A stretch of 64,000 nucleotides of DNA from Streptomyces sp. SID13726 (GCF_010548375.1 NZ_JAAGLY010000001.1:620001-684000); one strand, 5' to 3'. Positions 17,858 to 49,515 are shown, counted from the first letter of the stretch. The notes: generated by a model not told the origin, from the letters alone. Program-made: numbers and translations.

Positions 17858-18811
17858 ATGAGGGTCGTCATGCTCGGCTATCAGACCTGGGGGCACCGCA
17901 CGCTGCAGGCGCTGCTGGACTCGGAACACGAGGTGGTCCTCGTCGTCACCCACCCGAAGAGCGAGCACGCCTACGAGAAGATCTGGGACGACGACGTCGC
18001 CGAACTCGCCCAGAAGCACGACGTCCCCGTCCTGCTGCGCAACCGTCCCGACGACGCCGAACTCCTGACCGCCGTGGCGGAGGCGAGGCCCGACATCATC
18101 GTCGCCAACAACTGGCGTACCTGGCTGCCCCCGGAACTCTTCGACCTCCCGCCGCACGGCACGCTCAACGTCCATGACTCGCTGCTGCCGGCCTACGCGG
18201 GCTTCTCCCCGATCATCTGGGCCCTGATCAACGGCGAGGAGCGCGTCGGTGTCACCGCGCACCGCATGAACGCCGAACTCGACGCCGGGGACGTCCTGAT
18301 ACAGCGTTCGGTGCCCGTCGGGCCCACGGACACGGCCACCGACCTGTTCCACCGGACCGTCGACCTCATCGCGCCCATCGTGCGAGAGTCGCTCGACCTC
18401 ATCGCCTCCGGCCGGGACGCCGGCCAGTGGGTGCCGCAGGACCGCGCCCGCGCCAGCTTCTTCCACAAGCGCTCGGCGGAGGACAGCCGGATCGACTGGA
18501 GTTGGCCCGCGGAGCGCCTGGAGCGGCTCGTACGGGCCCAGTCCGACCCGTACCCGAACGCGTACGCCTTCCACCGCGGACAGCGGCTCAGGATCGTCTC
18601 CGCGGCCGTCTCGGAGGGACGCTACGGCGGCACCCCGGGCCGGATCTTCATCCGCGAGGGCGACGGCGTGGTCGTGGTGGCGGGCGCCGACGCGTTCGAC
18701 GGGCGGTGCCGGGGGCTGCTGGTGCGCAGGGTGCGCACCGACGACGGGACGGAGTACGCGGCGACCGACTACTTCCGCACCATGGGCGGGTACCTGACGT
18801 CCCGTCCCTGA
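17858..18811 (+). CDS. N5-hydroxyornithine formyltransferase (CchA-like)
   Basis: A 317-residue formyl-tetrahydrofolate-dependent transferase related to methionyl-tRNA formyltransferase. The catalytic features are LNVHDSLLPAYAGFSP (Asn and His, about 110-120) and LDAGDVLIQ (Asp, about 143). The C-terminal domain includes ARASFFHKRSAEDSRIDWSW and VRAQSDPYPNAYAF. In coelichelin-type pathways this enzyme turns N5-hydroxyornithine into N5-formyl-N5-hydroxyornithine before NRPS loading. This tells us that at least one NRPS adenylation domain should take formylhydroxyornithine. GGAAGGA precedes the inner ATG, which I use as the start. It shares an iron box with the divergent monooxygenase. Confidence 0.92.
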   Translation: MRVVMLGYQTWGHRTLQALLDSEHEVVLVVTHPKSEHAYEKIWDDDVAELAQKHDVPVLLRNRPDDAELLTAVAEARPDIIVANNWRTWLPPELFDLPPHGTLNVHDSLLPAYAGFSPIIWALINGEERVGVTAHRMNAELDAGDVLIQRSVPVGPTDTATDLFHRTVDLIAPIVRESLDLIASGRDAGQWVPQDRARASFFHKRSAEDSRIDWSWPAERLERLVRAQSDPYPNAYAFHRGQRLRIVSAAVSEGRYGGTPGRIFIREGDGVVVVAGADAFDGRCRGLLVRRVRTDDGTEYAATDYFRTMGGYLTSRP

Positions 18812-18868
18812 GTCCCGCAGGTCCGCGCTACGCCTGGTGCGGACCCTCGGCCGCCGCCACGACGGCAC

Positions 18869-19771
<903 letters not shown>

Positions 19772-19775
19772 GGGA

Positions 19776-20849
19776 TCAGCCTCCAGAGCCCGCGCGGTTG
19801 GCGCGGATGAGCAGCCACAGCAGGACGGGCGCGCCGAGGGCGCCGGTGACGATACCGACCGGCAGTTCCGTCCCGGGGATCGCCTCGCGAGCGAGGAGAT
19901 CGGAGCCCAGGACGACGAACGCGCCGGCGAAACCGGAGACGAGCGGGGGCGGGGACGAGGTGCCCGCCAGGCGTTGGGCGATCTGCGGACAGGCCAGCGC
20001 CACGAAGGCGACCGGGCCCGCGGCGGCGGTCCCGAAGGCGACCAGCCCCACCCCGGCCAGCAGCAGCGCGAGCCGCACCGGCTGGACGGGGGTGCCGAGT
20101 CCGGCGGCCACGTCGTCGCCGAGCTGGAGCGTGCGCATCCAGCGGCTCATGCCCAGGGTGACCGGCAGCAGCACGGCGAGCGCCAGCGCGAGGGTGTTCA
20201 CCTCGTCCCAGGTACGGCCGTTGAGGTTGCCGACCAGCCAGCCGAGGGCCGCCTCCGCCTCGAACCGGTTGCCCCTTGCCACCAGGAAGTCGGTGGCGCT
20301 GGTGCAGATCCAGGACACCCCGATGCCGACCAGGATGATGCGGTACCCGGTGGCCCCGCCCTTCCAGGCCAGCGAGTAGACCAGCAGCGCGGTCGCCAGC
20401 GCGCCCAGCAGCCCCACCGTCGACAGACCGAGACCGCCGGTCCAGCCGAGCACGACGGCGGCCACCACGGCGGTGCCCGCGCCCGCGGTCAGTCCGATCA
20501 TGTCGGGGCTGGCCAGCGGGTTGCGGGTCATCGTCTGGAACACCGCCCCCGAGACGCCGAACGCGACGCCGACCAGCAGTCCGGTCAGCGCACGCGGCAG
20601 CCGCAGATCCTGTACGACGGTGACCGTGCCGGCGTCGCCCGCCCCGCCCAGCGCCCTGATGACGTCGGTGAAGGGCACCGGGTAGTCGCCGATGGTCAGG
20701 CCCCAGCAGAACAGCAGGAAGGCGCCCACCGCCAGGAGCACACCGGTGAGCAGCAGCCGGGGGCGGAGCACCCCGGACACCGGGGGGAAGGACAGCCGGA
20801 AGGGCCTGCGGCGCAGCGCGGCGGGCCTCGTGACGGACGGGGCGGACAT
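19776..20849 (-). CDS. FecCD-family siderophore permease (second)
   Basis: A 357-residue inner-membrane permease of the BtuC/FecD family with about nine to ten membrane helices. Family marks are LRLPRALTGLLVGVAFGVSGAVFQTMTRNPLASPDMIGLTAGA in the N-terminal half and FVALACPQIAQRLAG near the coupling region. It pairs with the first FecCD to form the channel. ATG at 20849 has GGAGG seven bases upstream; an ATG at 20855 overlaps the previous stop in ATGA but is too close to that ribosome site. Either way translation is probably coupled to the gene before. Confidence 0.92.
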   Translation of the reverse strand: MSAPSVTRPAALRRRPFRLSFPPVSGVLRPRLLLTGVLLAVGAFLLFCWGLTIGDYPVPFTDVIRALGGAGDAGTVTVVQDLRLPRALTGLLVGVAFGVSGAVFQTMTRNPLASPDMIGLTAGAGTAVVAAVVLGWTGGLGLSTVGLLGALATALLVYSLAWKGGATGYRIILVGIGVSWICTSATDFLVARGNRFEAEAALGWLVGNLNGRTWDEVNTLALALAVLLPVTLGMSRWMRTLQLGDDVAAGLGTPVQPVRLALLLAGVGLVAFGTAAAGPVAFVALACPQIAQRLAGTSSPPPLVSGFAGAFVVLGSDLLAREAIPGTELPVGIVTGALGAPVLLWLLIRANRAGSGG

Positions 20850-20851
20850 GC

Positions 20852-21877
20852 TCATACCTCCGCGAGCTTGCGGCGGCGGACCAGGGCGATGAAGAACGGG
20901 CCGCCGAGGAAGGCGACGAGGACACCGGCCTGGATCTCGGTGGGGCGGGCCACCATCCGGCCGAGGATGTCGGCGGACAGCAGCAGCACGGGCGCGAGCG
21001 CGGCGGACAGCGGCAGCAGCCAGCGGTGGTCGGGGCCGATCCCGGCGTACTGGGCGAGGACCCGCGCGATGTGCGGGACGACCAGGCCGAGGAAGACGAC
21101 GGGGCCGATGACGGCGACGGACGCGCCGGTCAGCAGCACGACCGCGGCGACGCCCTGGAGCCGTATCAGACCCAGCCGCCGGCCCAGCGAGGCGGCCACG
21201 TCGTCGCCGAGGGCCAGGCTGTTGAGGGCGGGCGCGCTGGACAGGGCGAGGACGGCGCCGACGGCGAGGAACGGCAGGATGCGCAGGAGGTCGCCGGAGT
21301 CCTGGTCGGCCAGGGTGCCCGCGGACCAGAACCGGTAGCGGTCCAGCGCGTCCTGGTCGGTCAGTACCACGGCACTGGTCAGGGACGACAGCAGTGAGGT
21401 GACGGCCACCCCGGCGAGGGCGAGTTTCACGGGAGTCGCGCCGGAACGGCCGAGCCGCCCCAGGAAGAAGACCAGCACACTCGCCGCGAACGCCCCGCCG
21501 AACGCGAACCACACATAGCCGTACGCCGACGTCACCCCGAACACCGCGACCGCCACGACGATCGCGAAGGACGCGCCCCCGCTGACCCCGAGGATGCCGG
21601 GGTCGGCCAGCGGGTTGCGGGTCAGGGCCTGCATCAGCGCGCCGGACAGGCCGAGGGCCGCACCGGTGGTCAGGCCGAGCAGGGTGCGGGGGACGCGCAC
21701 CGACCAGATGACGTTGTCGACGAGACGGCTCGGCGGGTGGCCGAAGACCGAGCGGACCACCTGGTCGAGCGGGACGCTGAGCGCGCCCAGTGCCACCGAC
21801 AGGAGGGACAGGACGACGAGGAGGCCGACGACGAGTGTCACCAGCACGGTGGTGCGAAGCCTTCTGCCTGAAGCCAC
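20852..21877 (-). CDS. FecCD-family siderophore permease (first)
   Basis: A 341-residue FecCD/BtuC-type permease with multiple membrane helices. Motifs: VRVPRTLLGLTTGAALGLSGALMQALTRNPLADPGILGVSGGA and VVFLGLVVPHIARVLAQYAG. It is the first gene of the leftward importer operon and lies behind an iron box. The GTG at 21877 is chosen because GGAG precedes it by eight bases; longer readings extend through the iron boxes and are rejected. With the second FecCD and the ATPase it forms the membrane part of the importer; the binding lipoprotein is encoded at the far end of the locus. Confidence 0.92.
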   Translation of the reverse strand: MASGRRLRTTVLVTLVVGLLVVLSLLSVALGALSVPLDQVVRSVFGHPPSRLVDNVIWSVRVPRTLLGLTTGAALGLSGALMQALTRNPLADPGILGVSGGASFAIVVAVAVFGVTSAYGYVWFAFGGAFAASVLVFFLGRLGRSGATPVKLALAGVAVTSLLSSLTSAVVLTDQDALDRYRFWSAGTLADQDSGDLLRILPFLAVGAVLALSSAPALNSLALGDDVAASLGRRLGLIRLQGVAAVVLLTGASVAVIGPVVFLGLVVPHIARVLAQYAGIGPDHRWLLPLSAALAPVLLLSADILGRMVARPTEIQAGVLVAFLGGPFFIALVRRRKLAEV

Positions 21878-21926
21878 TTGCCGGTCTCCGTGTCGCGTCC
21901 GGATCACCGGACGATATGTCAGCAGG

Positions 21927-21945
21927 TTAGGTGAGCATAACCTCA
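21927..21945. promoter_or_regulatory. Iron box of the importer operon
   Basis: TTAGGTGAGCATAACCTCA agrees with the iron-box consensus at 16 of 19 positions and is strongly palindromic. It is 49 bp upstream of the first FecCD start. Confidence 0.85.
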
Positions 21946-22004
21946 CATGCTGTGGCCTGTGCAGCCCGGTCCTGACCAGGAGCGTCGAGATCGGGGCTAT
22001 CAAG

Positions 22005-22023
22005 TAAGGCAATGCTTACCTTA
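22005..22023. promoter_or_regulatory. Iron box of the NRPS gene
   Basis: TAAGGCAATGCTTACCTTA agrees with the consensus at 17 of 19 positions. It lies 58 bp upstream of the NRPS GTG start, within the divergent promoter region shared with the importer operon. Confidence 0.88.
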
Positions 22024-22081
22024 CTATTCGGTCGCGGCTCCGCCGAGCCGTTCACACCGCGATGGGGAGGCACGGGCAGCT

Positions 22082-44068
<21,987 letters not shown>

Positions 44069-44106
44069 AGATCAACAGAGATCAACGGAAAGGCAAGGCT
44101 TCTGAG

Positions 44107-44310
44107 ATGAGCAACCCGTTCGAGAACCCTGACGGCGTCTACACCGTCCTCGTCAACGACGAGGGCCAGTACAGCCTTTGGCCGGAGTTCGTGGACGTCC
44201 CGGCGGGCTGGACGGTCGCCCACGGCCCGGCCGGCCGCCAGGAGTGCCTGGACCACATCGAGACCCACTGGACGGACATGCGGCCCAAGAGCCTGGTCGA
44301 CGGCGCCTGA
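44107..44310 (+). CDS. MbtH-like adenylation-domain partner
   Basis: A 67-residue MbtH family protein. Such proteins bind NRPS adenylation domains and are often needed for their folding or activity. The signature residues are visible: NPFENPDG at the N-terminus, [12 protein letters not shown] and [11 protein letters not shown], including the conserved Trp residues. It starts 38 bp after the NRPS stop on the same strand and should be co-transcribed with it. The short gap contains a tandem AGAGATCAAC pair. A perfect inverted repeat follows the stop. Confidence 0.96.
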   Translation: MSNPFENPDGVYTVLVNDEGQYSLWPEFVDVPAGWTVAHGPAGRQECLDHIETHWTDMRPKSLVDGA

Positions 44311-44324
44311 GCGCACACATGAAA

Positions 44325-44358
44325 AAGGGGGCGGGTCCGGTACCGGACCCGCCCCCTT
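44325..44358. terminator. Perfect 34-bp inverted repeat terminator
   Basis: The two 17-base arms (starting AAGGGGGCGGG and ending CCCGCCCCCTT) are perfect reverse complements. It lies between the convergent mbtH and binding-protein genes, so it can terminate both transcripts. Confidence 0.93.
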
Positions 44359-44366
44359 CAGTATGT

Positions 44367-45437
44367 TCAGGAAGCTGGCTGCTCCACCTTGGTCGAGGTC
44401 TTGCCGTCCACCGCGGCCGTCAGCTGCGGCACCAGGCGGTCCAGGACGTAGGGGAGGCTCAGCACGGTCGACAGGGAGACCGCGTTGCCGTAGTCGCTGG
44501 TCTCCGGGATGAAGACCTCACGGCCCTGCTTCACCACGTTCAGGTCGGCGTAGACCTTGTCGCTGTGCAGCTTGGTCACCGCCGGGCCGGCGTCCGGCAG
44601 GATCCACACGTCGACGTCCTGGTCGAGCAGGTCGAAGCGCTCCTTGCTGATGTTGGCGCCGAACTGGTCCCCGATCACCTTGTCGAGGTCCTTCGGCAGC
44701 GAGAAGCCCAGGTCGGACAGGATCCGCGAGCGGACATCCTGGCTGCCGTAGACGAACGTGCCCTCGTACGGCGTCGCCATGACCGCCGTCGCCCCGGCGA
44801 ACTCGGGGTGCTCCTTCTTGGCCGCGGCGAACTTCGCCTCGACACCCGACACCAGCGTCTTGGCCTCGGCAGCCTTGCCGAGCGCCTTGCCGATCTCCTC
44901 GGTCTGCTGCTGCCACGGCACCCCGTAGTCGTTGTACGCCTTCGGCTGGGCGACGACCGGCGCGAACTTCGACAGGCTCTCGTACTGGGCCTTGGTGAGC
45001 CCCGAGTACACGGCGAGGATCAGATCGGGCTTGAGCGCGGCGATCTTCTCCACCTGGGGGCCGGTGCCGGTGTCCTTGAGGACGGTCGGCGCCGCCGCGC
45101 CGCCCAGCTTGTCCTGGGCCCACGGCCCGATCGCGCCCTTGTAGCCGCCCAGCCACTCGGTGGTGCCCACCGGCACCTTGCCCAGCGCGAGCACGGCGTC
45201 CTGGTCGGTGAGGCCGACGGTCACGATCCGCTTCGGCTCGGCCTTGATCGTCGTACTGCCGAACTTGTGGTCGATCGTCACGGGGAACGCGCCCGCCGAG
45301 GCGGACGAGCCCGTGGCGCCGGACGAGGCCGAACCGGAGTCCGAGTCGGAGGAGCCGCAGGCGACAGCGGCCGCCGCGAGCAGGAGTACGGAGGTGAGCA
45401 GGCCGGTCAGCCGTGAAGCTCTGTTGGCGCGGGGCAT
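44367..45437 (-). CDS. Ferric-siderophore binding lipoprotein
   Basis: A 356-residue substrate-binding protein of the FepB/CchF type for the FecCD importer. The signal sequence (RANRASRLTGLLTSVLLLAAAAVAC) ends in a lipobox Cys near residue 27, followed by a Ser/Gly linker. The two-lobe fold is shown by IVTVGLTDQDAVLALGKVPVGTTEW, VEKIAALKPDLILAVYSGL and NAVSLSTVLSLPYVLDRLVPQL. It should capture the iron-loaded siderophore outside the membrane. It lies 109 bp after the exporter operon and has no iron box of its own, so it probably depends on readthrough from the box at 49234. The gap contains a five-copy 14-nt repeat. Confidence 0.92.
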   Translation of the reverse strand: MPRANRASRLTGLLTSVLLLAAAAVACGSSDSDSGSASSGATGSSASAGAFPVTIDHKFGSTTIKAEPKRIVTVGLTDQDAVLALGKVPVGTTEWLGGYKGAIGPWAQDKLGGAAAPTVLKDTGTGPQVEKIAALKPDLILAVYSGLTKAQYESLSKFAPVVAQPKAYNDYGVPWQQQTEEIGKALGKAAEAKTLVSGVEAKFAAAKKEHPEFAGATAVMATPYEGTFVYGSQDVRSRILSDLGFSLPKDLDKVIGDQFGANISKERFDLLDQDVDVWILPDAGPAVTKLHSDKVYADLNVVKQGREVFIPETSDYGNAVSLSTVLSLPYVLDRLVPQLTAAVDGKTSTKVEQPAS

Positions 45438-45452
45438 CGGGTGATCCTTCTG

Positions 45453-45521
45453 TTCGTCGCGGTGACTTGTCGCGGTGATTCATCACGGTGGATTCGGCAC
45501 GGTGAACTCGTCACGGTGAAA
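45453..45521. repeat. Five-copy 14-nt tandem repeat before the binding protein gene
   Basis: Reading on the minus strand, the units are close to TTCACCGTGACGAG with changes in two to four positions; one unit is 13 nt. The array occupies most of the leader of the siderophore-binding protein gene. No strong hairpin is formed by a single unit. Confidence 0.75.
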
Positions 45522-45546
45522 GGGGAGTTGGGGGGCGGCTGTGGGG

Positions 45547-47454
45547 TCAGTGGTGGTGGTCGCCGGGGGAGCGGCTGTCGGACCAGGCGAGCCACAGGGC
45601 GGCGTACGGCCCTTCGGCGGTGAGCAGTTCCTCGTGCGTGCCGCTCTCCACGACCCGGCCGTCGCTCAGCACGACCACCCGGTCCGCGGCCGCGGCCTGG
45701 CTCAGCCGGTGCGCGACGACCAGGGCCGTACGGCCCCGCAGGGCACGCTCGGCGGCCTCGTCCAGCAGCCGCGCGCCCGAACTGCCCGCCTCCGCGGTCG
45801 CTTCGTCGAGCACGACGACCGGCGGGTCGGCCAACAGCAGCCGGGCCAGGGCCAGTTGCTGGGCCCGGTCGGGGGTGAGCTGGTGGCCGCCGTCCCCGAC
45901 GACGGTGTCCAGCCCCTCCGGCAGCGCCTCGGCCCAGCCGAGGGCGTCCACCTCGGCCAGCGCCTCCCGCAGCTCCTCGTCGCTCGCGTCCGGGCGGGCG
46001 AGGCGCAGGTCGTCGGCGAGCGGTCCGGCGAACACGTGCACCTCCTGGGTGACGAGCCCCACCGTGCCGGCGGACTCGTCCGGCTCCACGCCCCCGACCT
46101 CGACCCGGCCCTCCTGCGGCCGGTGCACGCCCGCCACCAGCTTGGCCAGGGTCGTCTTGCCCGCGCCCGTGGTCCCGACCAGCGCGACCCGCTCCTTGGG
46201 CCGCACCTCCAGATCGACGCCGTGCAGCACGGGTCTGCCGGGCACGTACGCGTGCACGACACCGGTCAGGGTCACCGAAGGGTCGCCGGCCGTGGGTGCC
46301 AGGTCCTCGTCCACCGCGTCGCGTACGGCGGGGGGCGTCTCGTCGACCACGCCGACCAGCCGGGCGAGGCCCGCCGTCGCCGACTGAGCGTCGTCGAGCA
46401 GTACGAGCGCGGTGTTGACCGGGCCGAAGAGACTGAGGAAGTACAGCGCGGCGGCGGTGGCCGTGCCGACCGAGGCGGAACCGGAACGCACCAGCAGGAA
46501 GCCCGTCACCAGGACGGCGGCGAGCCCCACGTACTCGGCGATGTGCAGCCGGCTGTAGAAGCGCAGCACCAGCCGCACCCCGCGCATCGTCAACTCCACG
46601 GCGGCACGCGAGCGTTCGTCGACCCGGCGGGCGTGCACACCCTGCTGGCGGTACGCCCGTACGGTCCGGGCCCCGCCGATGCTGTCCAGCAACTGCTGCT
46701 GCTGGGCGCCGGTCGCGATGCGCTCCTTCGCGTACAGGGGGACGGCGTTGCGCACGTACCAGCGCGCGGTGTGCGCCTGTACGGGCACGGCGAGCAGCGC
46801 TGCCAGCAGGAACCGCCAGTCCAGCAGCGCGAGGGCGCCCAGCGTCAGCACGATCGACAGCGCGGAGCGGGCCAGTTCGGGCAGCGCGGTGCGCACCGCC
46901 TCGGCGACCCGGGACACGTCACGGGTGACCCGCGAGTTGAGGTCGCCCGAGCCCGCCTTCTCCAGTCGCTCCAGGGGCAGCGACAGGGCGCGCTCCACGA
47001 AGAGCTCCCGCAGCCGGGCGAGCGCGGTCTCGCCGAGCCGGGACACCAGGGACATCCCCAGCGCGGTGGTGACACCCTGCACCACGCCCACGGCGGCCAG
47101 TGCGACCACGGGCCAGGTGAGCGCGTCGGCGGGGCGCTGCTCGGTGACGACGTCGACGATGCGGCCGAGCAGCGGCTGGGTGAGCAGTCCGACGGCCGTG
47201 GCGATCACCATCAGCCCGAACCCGGCGGCGGCCAACCTCCGGTGCGGGCGCAGCAGTTCGCGTACGGCGGCCCGGGTGCGGGCGGGGGTGGCGGTGGGGA
47301 GCAGGGCGCGGTCGGAGGCCTCGGCCGGGTGCGGGTCGGCGGGGGCCGTCGGGTCCGGGGGCCGGTGCGTGTCCAGGGCGGGCTCCGTGCTGGGGTCGGT
47401 CCGGGAGCCGCTGTCCGGCTCGGGGTTCGGAGTGGTCCGGGCGTCGGTCGTCAT
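45547..47454 (-). CDS. ABC exporter half-transporter with degenerate signature motif
   Basis: A 635-residue type IV ABC half-transporter. A Pro/Asp-rich N-terminal tail of about 60 residues precedes six predicted membrane helices. The nucleotide domain has intact Walker A (LVGTTGAGKTT), Walker B with catalytic Glu (VVVLDEATAE) and switch His (VVAHRLSQ). The signature LSGGQ is replaced by QLTPDRAQQ. It probably pairs with the partner encoded upstream, whose defects are the reverse. Position suggests export of the desferri-siderophore. The ATG overlaps the partner stop in ATGA, so translation is coupled. Confidence 0.88.
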   Translation of the reverse strand: MTTDARTTPNPEPDSGSRTDPSTEPALDTHRPPDPTAPADPHPAEASDRALLPTATPARTRAAVRELLRPHRRLAAAGFGLMVIATAVGLLTQPLLGRIVDVVTEQRPADALTWPVVALAAVGVVQGVTTALGMSLVSRLGETALARLRELFVERALSLPLERLEKAGSGDLNSRVTRDVSRVAEAVRTALPELARSALSIVLTLGALALLDWRFLLAALLAVPVQAHTARWYVRNAVPLYAKERIATGAQQQQLLDSIGGARTVRAYRQQGVHARRVDERSRAAVELTMRGVRLVLRFYSRLHIAEYVGLAAVLVTGFLLVRSGSASVGTATAAALYFLSLFGPVNTALVLLDDAQSATAGLARLVGVVDETPPAVRDAVDEDLAPTAGDPSVTLTGVVHAYVPGRPVLHGVDLEVRPKERVALVGTTGAGKTTLAKLVAGVHRPQEGRVEVGGVEPDESAGTVGLVTQEVHVFAGPLADDLRLARPDASDEELREALAEVDALGWAEALPEGLDTVVGDGGHQLTPDRAQQLALARLLLADPPVVVLDEATAEAGSSGARLLDEAAERALRGRTALVVAHRLSQAAAADRVVVLSDGRVVESGTHEELLTAEGPYAALWLAWSDSRSPGDHHH

Positions 47455-49208
47455 GCCAGGACCGCCGTCCGGTAGGCCGCCTCGGTGCGCACCAGTTCCG
47501 AATGGGTGCCCTCGGCCCCGACCCGGCCCTCGTCGAGGAGGACCACGCGGTCGGTGACGGCGAGCAGTGCGGGGCTGTTGGTCACCACCACGGTGGTACG
47601 CCCCTGGCGGATCTCCCGCAGCCCCTCGGCGATACGGGCCTCGGTCACCGCGTCCACCGCGGTCGTCGGATCGTGCACGACCAGGACGGACGGCGCGGCA
47701 CGCAACGCCCTTGCCAGCAGCACACGTTGGCGCTGCCCGCCGGACAGGGACCGGCCGCTCTCGCCCACGTCGGTGGCGAGGCCGTACGGCAGGGAGCGGG
47801 CGACCTCGTCCGCGCGGGCGGCGGTGAGTGCGTGCTCGGTGCGGGGGTCGGGGGGTGAGATCTCGCGGGGCGTGCTCGCGCCGTGCGTCAGCTCACCGGG
47901 CCCGCCGGTCTCCGTCCCGTCCTCCAGGACCACGTTCTCCGCCAGCGAGCCCTCGAACAGGGCCGCGTCGTGGGCGGCCACCAGCACCGCCGCCCGCAGT
48001 GCCGCCGGGTCGAGACCGGTCAGCGGTACGCCGTCCAGTTCGACCGAGCCCGCCTCGGGATCGGTCTCCCGGCCCAGGCAGCGCAGCAGGGCGTCGGCCG
48101 AGGCCGGGTCCGTCACCGCGATGCCGGTCATGACCCCGGCGCGCAGGTCGAGGTCGACGCCGTCCAGGCCGCCCAGACGTACGCCGCGCAGCCGGAGTTC
48201 GCCGCGCACGGGGTGCGGCACCGGGTCGGTCCCGTCCACGACGGCGGGGTGGGCGCTCAGGACCTGGGCGATCCGGGCGGCCGAGGCGCGGCCCTGGGCC
48301 AGCTCGGCGTTGACCCAGGCGAAGGTCTCCAGCGGACCGAGCAGGAAGAGCGCGAGGCCCACCGCGGAGACCAACTGCCCCAGGGTGAGGGACCCGTCGA
48401 GGGCCAGCCGTCCGCCGACCAGGGCGATCAGCGCGATGAACCCGCCGGTGAGCGCCAGGACGAGGCCGGTCTGCCAGGCCTCCGCCCGCGCCGCGCGCAG
48501 GGTGGCGGCCAGGGAGACGCGGCTGGTGCGCCGGTACCGCTCGACGGCGGCCCGCTGCGCGCCCAGCCCCTTCAGCACCCGCAGTCCGGCCACCAGGTCG
48601 GCGGCCACGCCCGAGGCATGGGCGGCCCGGTCCTGCTCGGCCTCGCTGCGCCGCTCCAGGGGCTTGCTCAGCAGATGCCCCAGCCAGAGCAGCACGGGAG
48701 TCCCCAGCAGCACGATCAGGCCGAGCGGCACCGAGGTCACGAGCAGGGCCACGGCACTCACCGTGACACCGGCGACGGCCCAAATGCCGCTCAGCGCCGC
48801 CATGTTGACGGCGCCGACGCGCTTGGCGTCCTCCGTGGCCACGTTGGCGAGCTCACCGGGCAACCGGCCTTCCTCGGCACCTCCACGGGCGTCGAGGACC
48901 CGGCGCATGACCGCCAGCCGGAGCTCGTGCGCGGCTTCCTCCGCACCCCGTTCCCCGGCCCGCGCGCCCAGCCGGAAACTCCAGGACAGACAGACGTAGA
49001 TGACGGCCAGGACCACCAGCCACAGCGTCAGCCGCCCGGCGTCCTGACCGGCCACGGCCTGGTCGATGACCACGCCGATGAGCACGGGCACCAGGGCTTC
49101 CCCCAGTTGGTGCACGCTTCCGAGCACCGCACCGACACCGAGGCGCCGTGCCTGCCCCCCGACCGATCGGGTCAGGACATCCCGCCCCGACAGCTCCCCA
49201 GTACTCAC
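47451..49208 (-). CDS. ABC exporter half-transporter with degenerate Walker motifs
   Basis: A 585-residue ABC half-transporter with six membrane helices. In the nucleotide domain the Walker A region reads GIAVTDPASADALL with no GKS/T, and the Walker B end reads VVHDPTTAVD, with His for the magnesium Asp and Asp for the catalytic Glu. The signature RSLSGGQRQRVLLARAL is intact. It can therefore lend its signature to the partner's ATP site but should not bind ATP well itself. The GTG at 49208 has GGAGG about seven bases upstream; the longer reading from 49301 crosses the iron box and is rejected. It is the first gene of the export operon. Confidence 0.88.
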   Translation of the reverse strand: MSTGELSGRDVLTRSVGGQARRLGVGAVLGSVHQLGEALVPVLIGVVIDQAVAGQDAGRLTLWLVVLAVIYVCLSWSFRLGARAGERGAEEAAHELRLAVMRRVLDARGGAEEGRLPGELANVATEDAKRVGAVNMAALSGIWAVAGVTVSAVALLVTSVPLGLIVLLGTPVLLWLGHLLSKPLERRSEAEQDRAAHASGVAADLVAGLRVLKGLGAQRAAVERYRRTSRVSLAATLRAARAEAWQTGLVLALTGGFIALIALVGGRLALDGSLTLGQLVSAVGLALFLLGPLETFAWVNAELAQGRASAARIAQVLSAHPAVVDGTDPVPHPVRGELRLRGVRLGGLDGVDLDLRAGVMTGIAVTDPASADALLRCLGRETDPEAGSVELDGVPLTGLDPAALRAAVLVAAHDAALFEGSLAENVVLEDGTETGGPGELTHGASTPREISPPDPRTEHALTAARADEVARSLPYGLATDVGESGRSLSGGQRQRVLLARALRAAPSVLVVHDPTTAVDAVTEARIAEGLREIRQGRTTVVVTNSPALLAVTDRVVLLDEGRVGAEGTHSELVRTEAAYRTAVLA

Positions 49209-49233
49209 CAGCACCCTCCGGTAACGGGCCAAC

Positions 49234-49252
49234 TTAGGCAAGGCTACTCTAA
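49234..49252. promoter_or_regulatory. Iron box of the exporter operon
   Basis: TTAGGCAAGGCTACTCTAA agrees with the iron-box consensus at 16 of 19 positions and lies 26 bp before the exporter start. It marks the right edge of the iron-regulated locus. Confidence 0.85.
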
Positions 49253-49403
49253 GTAAACGAAGTCGAGTCAATGTTCTGGCTCGTTCTCTTCGGAAAAACA
49301 AGTGGCACGCGAAGGGTGCGCGTCCCTAAGCTGAGCGAGCTTCGCGCGGCGGCCCCCACGGCTGCCGTGACCGCCGACGAGGACCTGGAGGAGGTGTCGA
49401 CCG

Positions 49404-49472
49404 ATGGCTGTCTTTGCGATGAGCACTGCCCGCATCCAGATCATCAAGTCCACCTCCGTGGCCGTCGGCTGA
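49404..49472 (+). CDS. Candidate 22-residue leader peptide or small protein
   Basis: ATG to TGA encodes a 22-residue peptide beginning MAVFAMSTARIQIIKS and ending VAVG. GGAGGAGGT lies eight bases upstream, the strongest ribosome site in this stretch, which is the main support. The peptide is Val/Ile-rich and has no Cys, so it is not the usual Cys-type actinobacterial leader. The rsgA start follows 43 bp later with a hairpin between. It could be a translational leader or a small protein. An overlapping 82-residue reading from 49271 lacks such a ribosome site. Confidence 0.4.
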   Translation: MAVFAMSTARIQIIKSTSVAVG

Positions 49473-49495
49473 CCTCAACTCCCTGCGCCGGGGCC

Positions 49496-49510
49496 ACCCT
49501 TGTGAAGGGT
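49496..49510 (+). promoter_or_regulatory. Small hairpin over the rsgA ribosome site
   Basis: ACCCTTGTGAAGGGT forms a six-base-pair stem with a three-base loop, five bases before the rsgA TTG. The 3' arm holds AAGGG, the only ribosome-site-like sequence there, so folding would hide it. Confidence 0.4.
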
Positions 49511-49515
49511 CTCCC

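Noticed and set aside
16451..18868. 805-residue reading of the monooxygenase gene
   Set aside because: The extension runs through the iron box and antisense to the formyltransferase; its translation is Arg/Val-rich without family features.
21947..22081. Longer NRPS start at an upstream ATG
   Set aside because: It begins upstream of the NRPS iron box (22005-22023) and at the edge of the importer iron box, and has no ribosome site; the GTG at 22082 has GGGGAGG.
44080..44106. Iron box before mbtH
   Set aside because: Only the left half resembles the box (AAGGCAAGGCTT); the right half is lost and mbtH can be co-transcribed with the NRPS.
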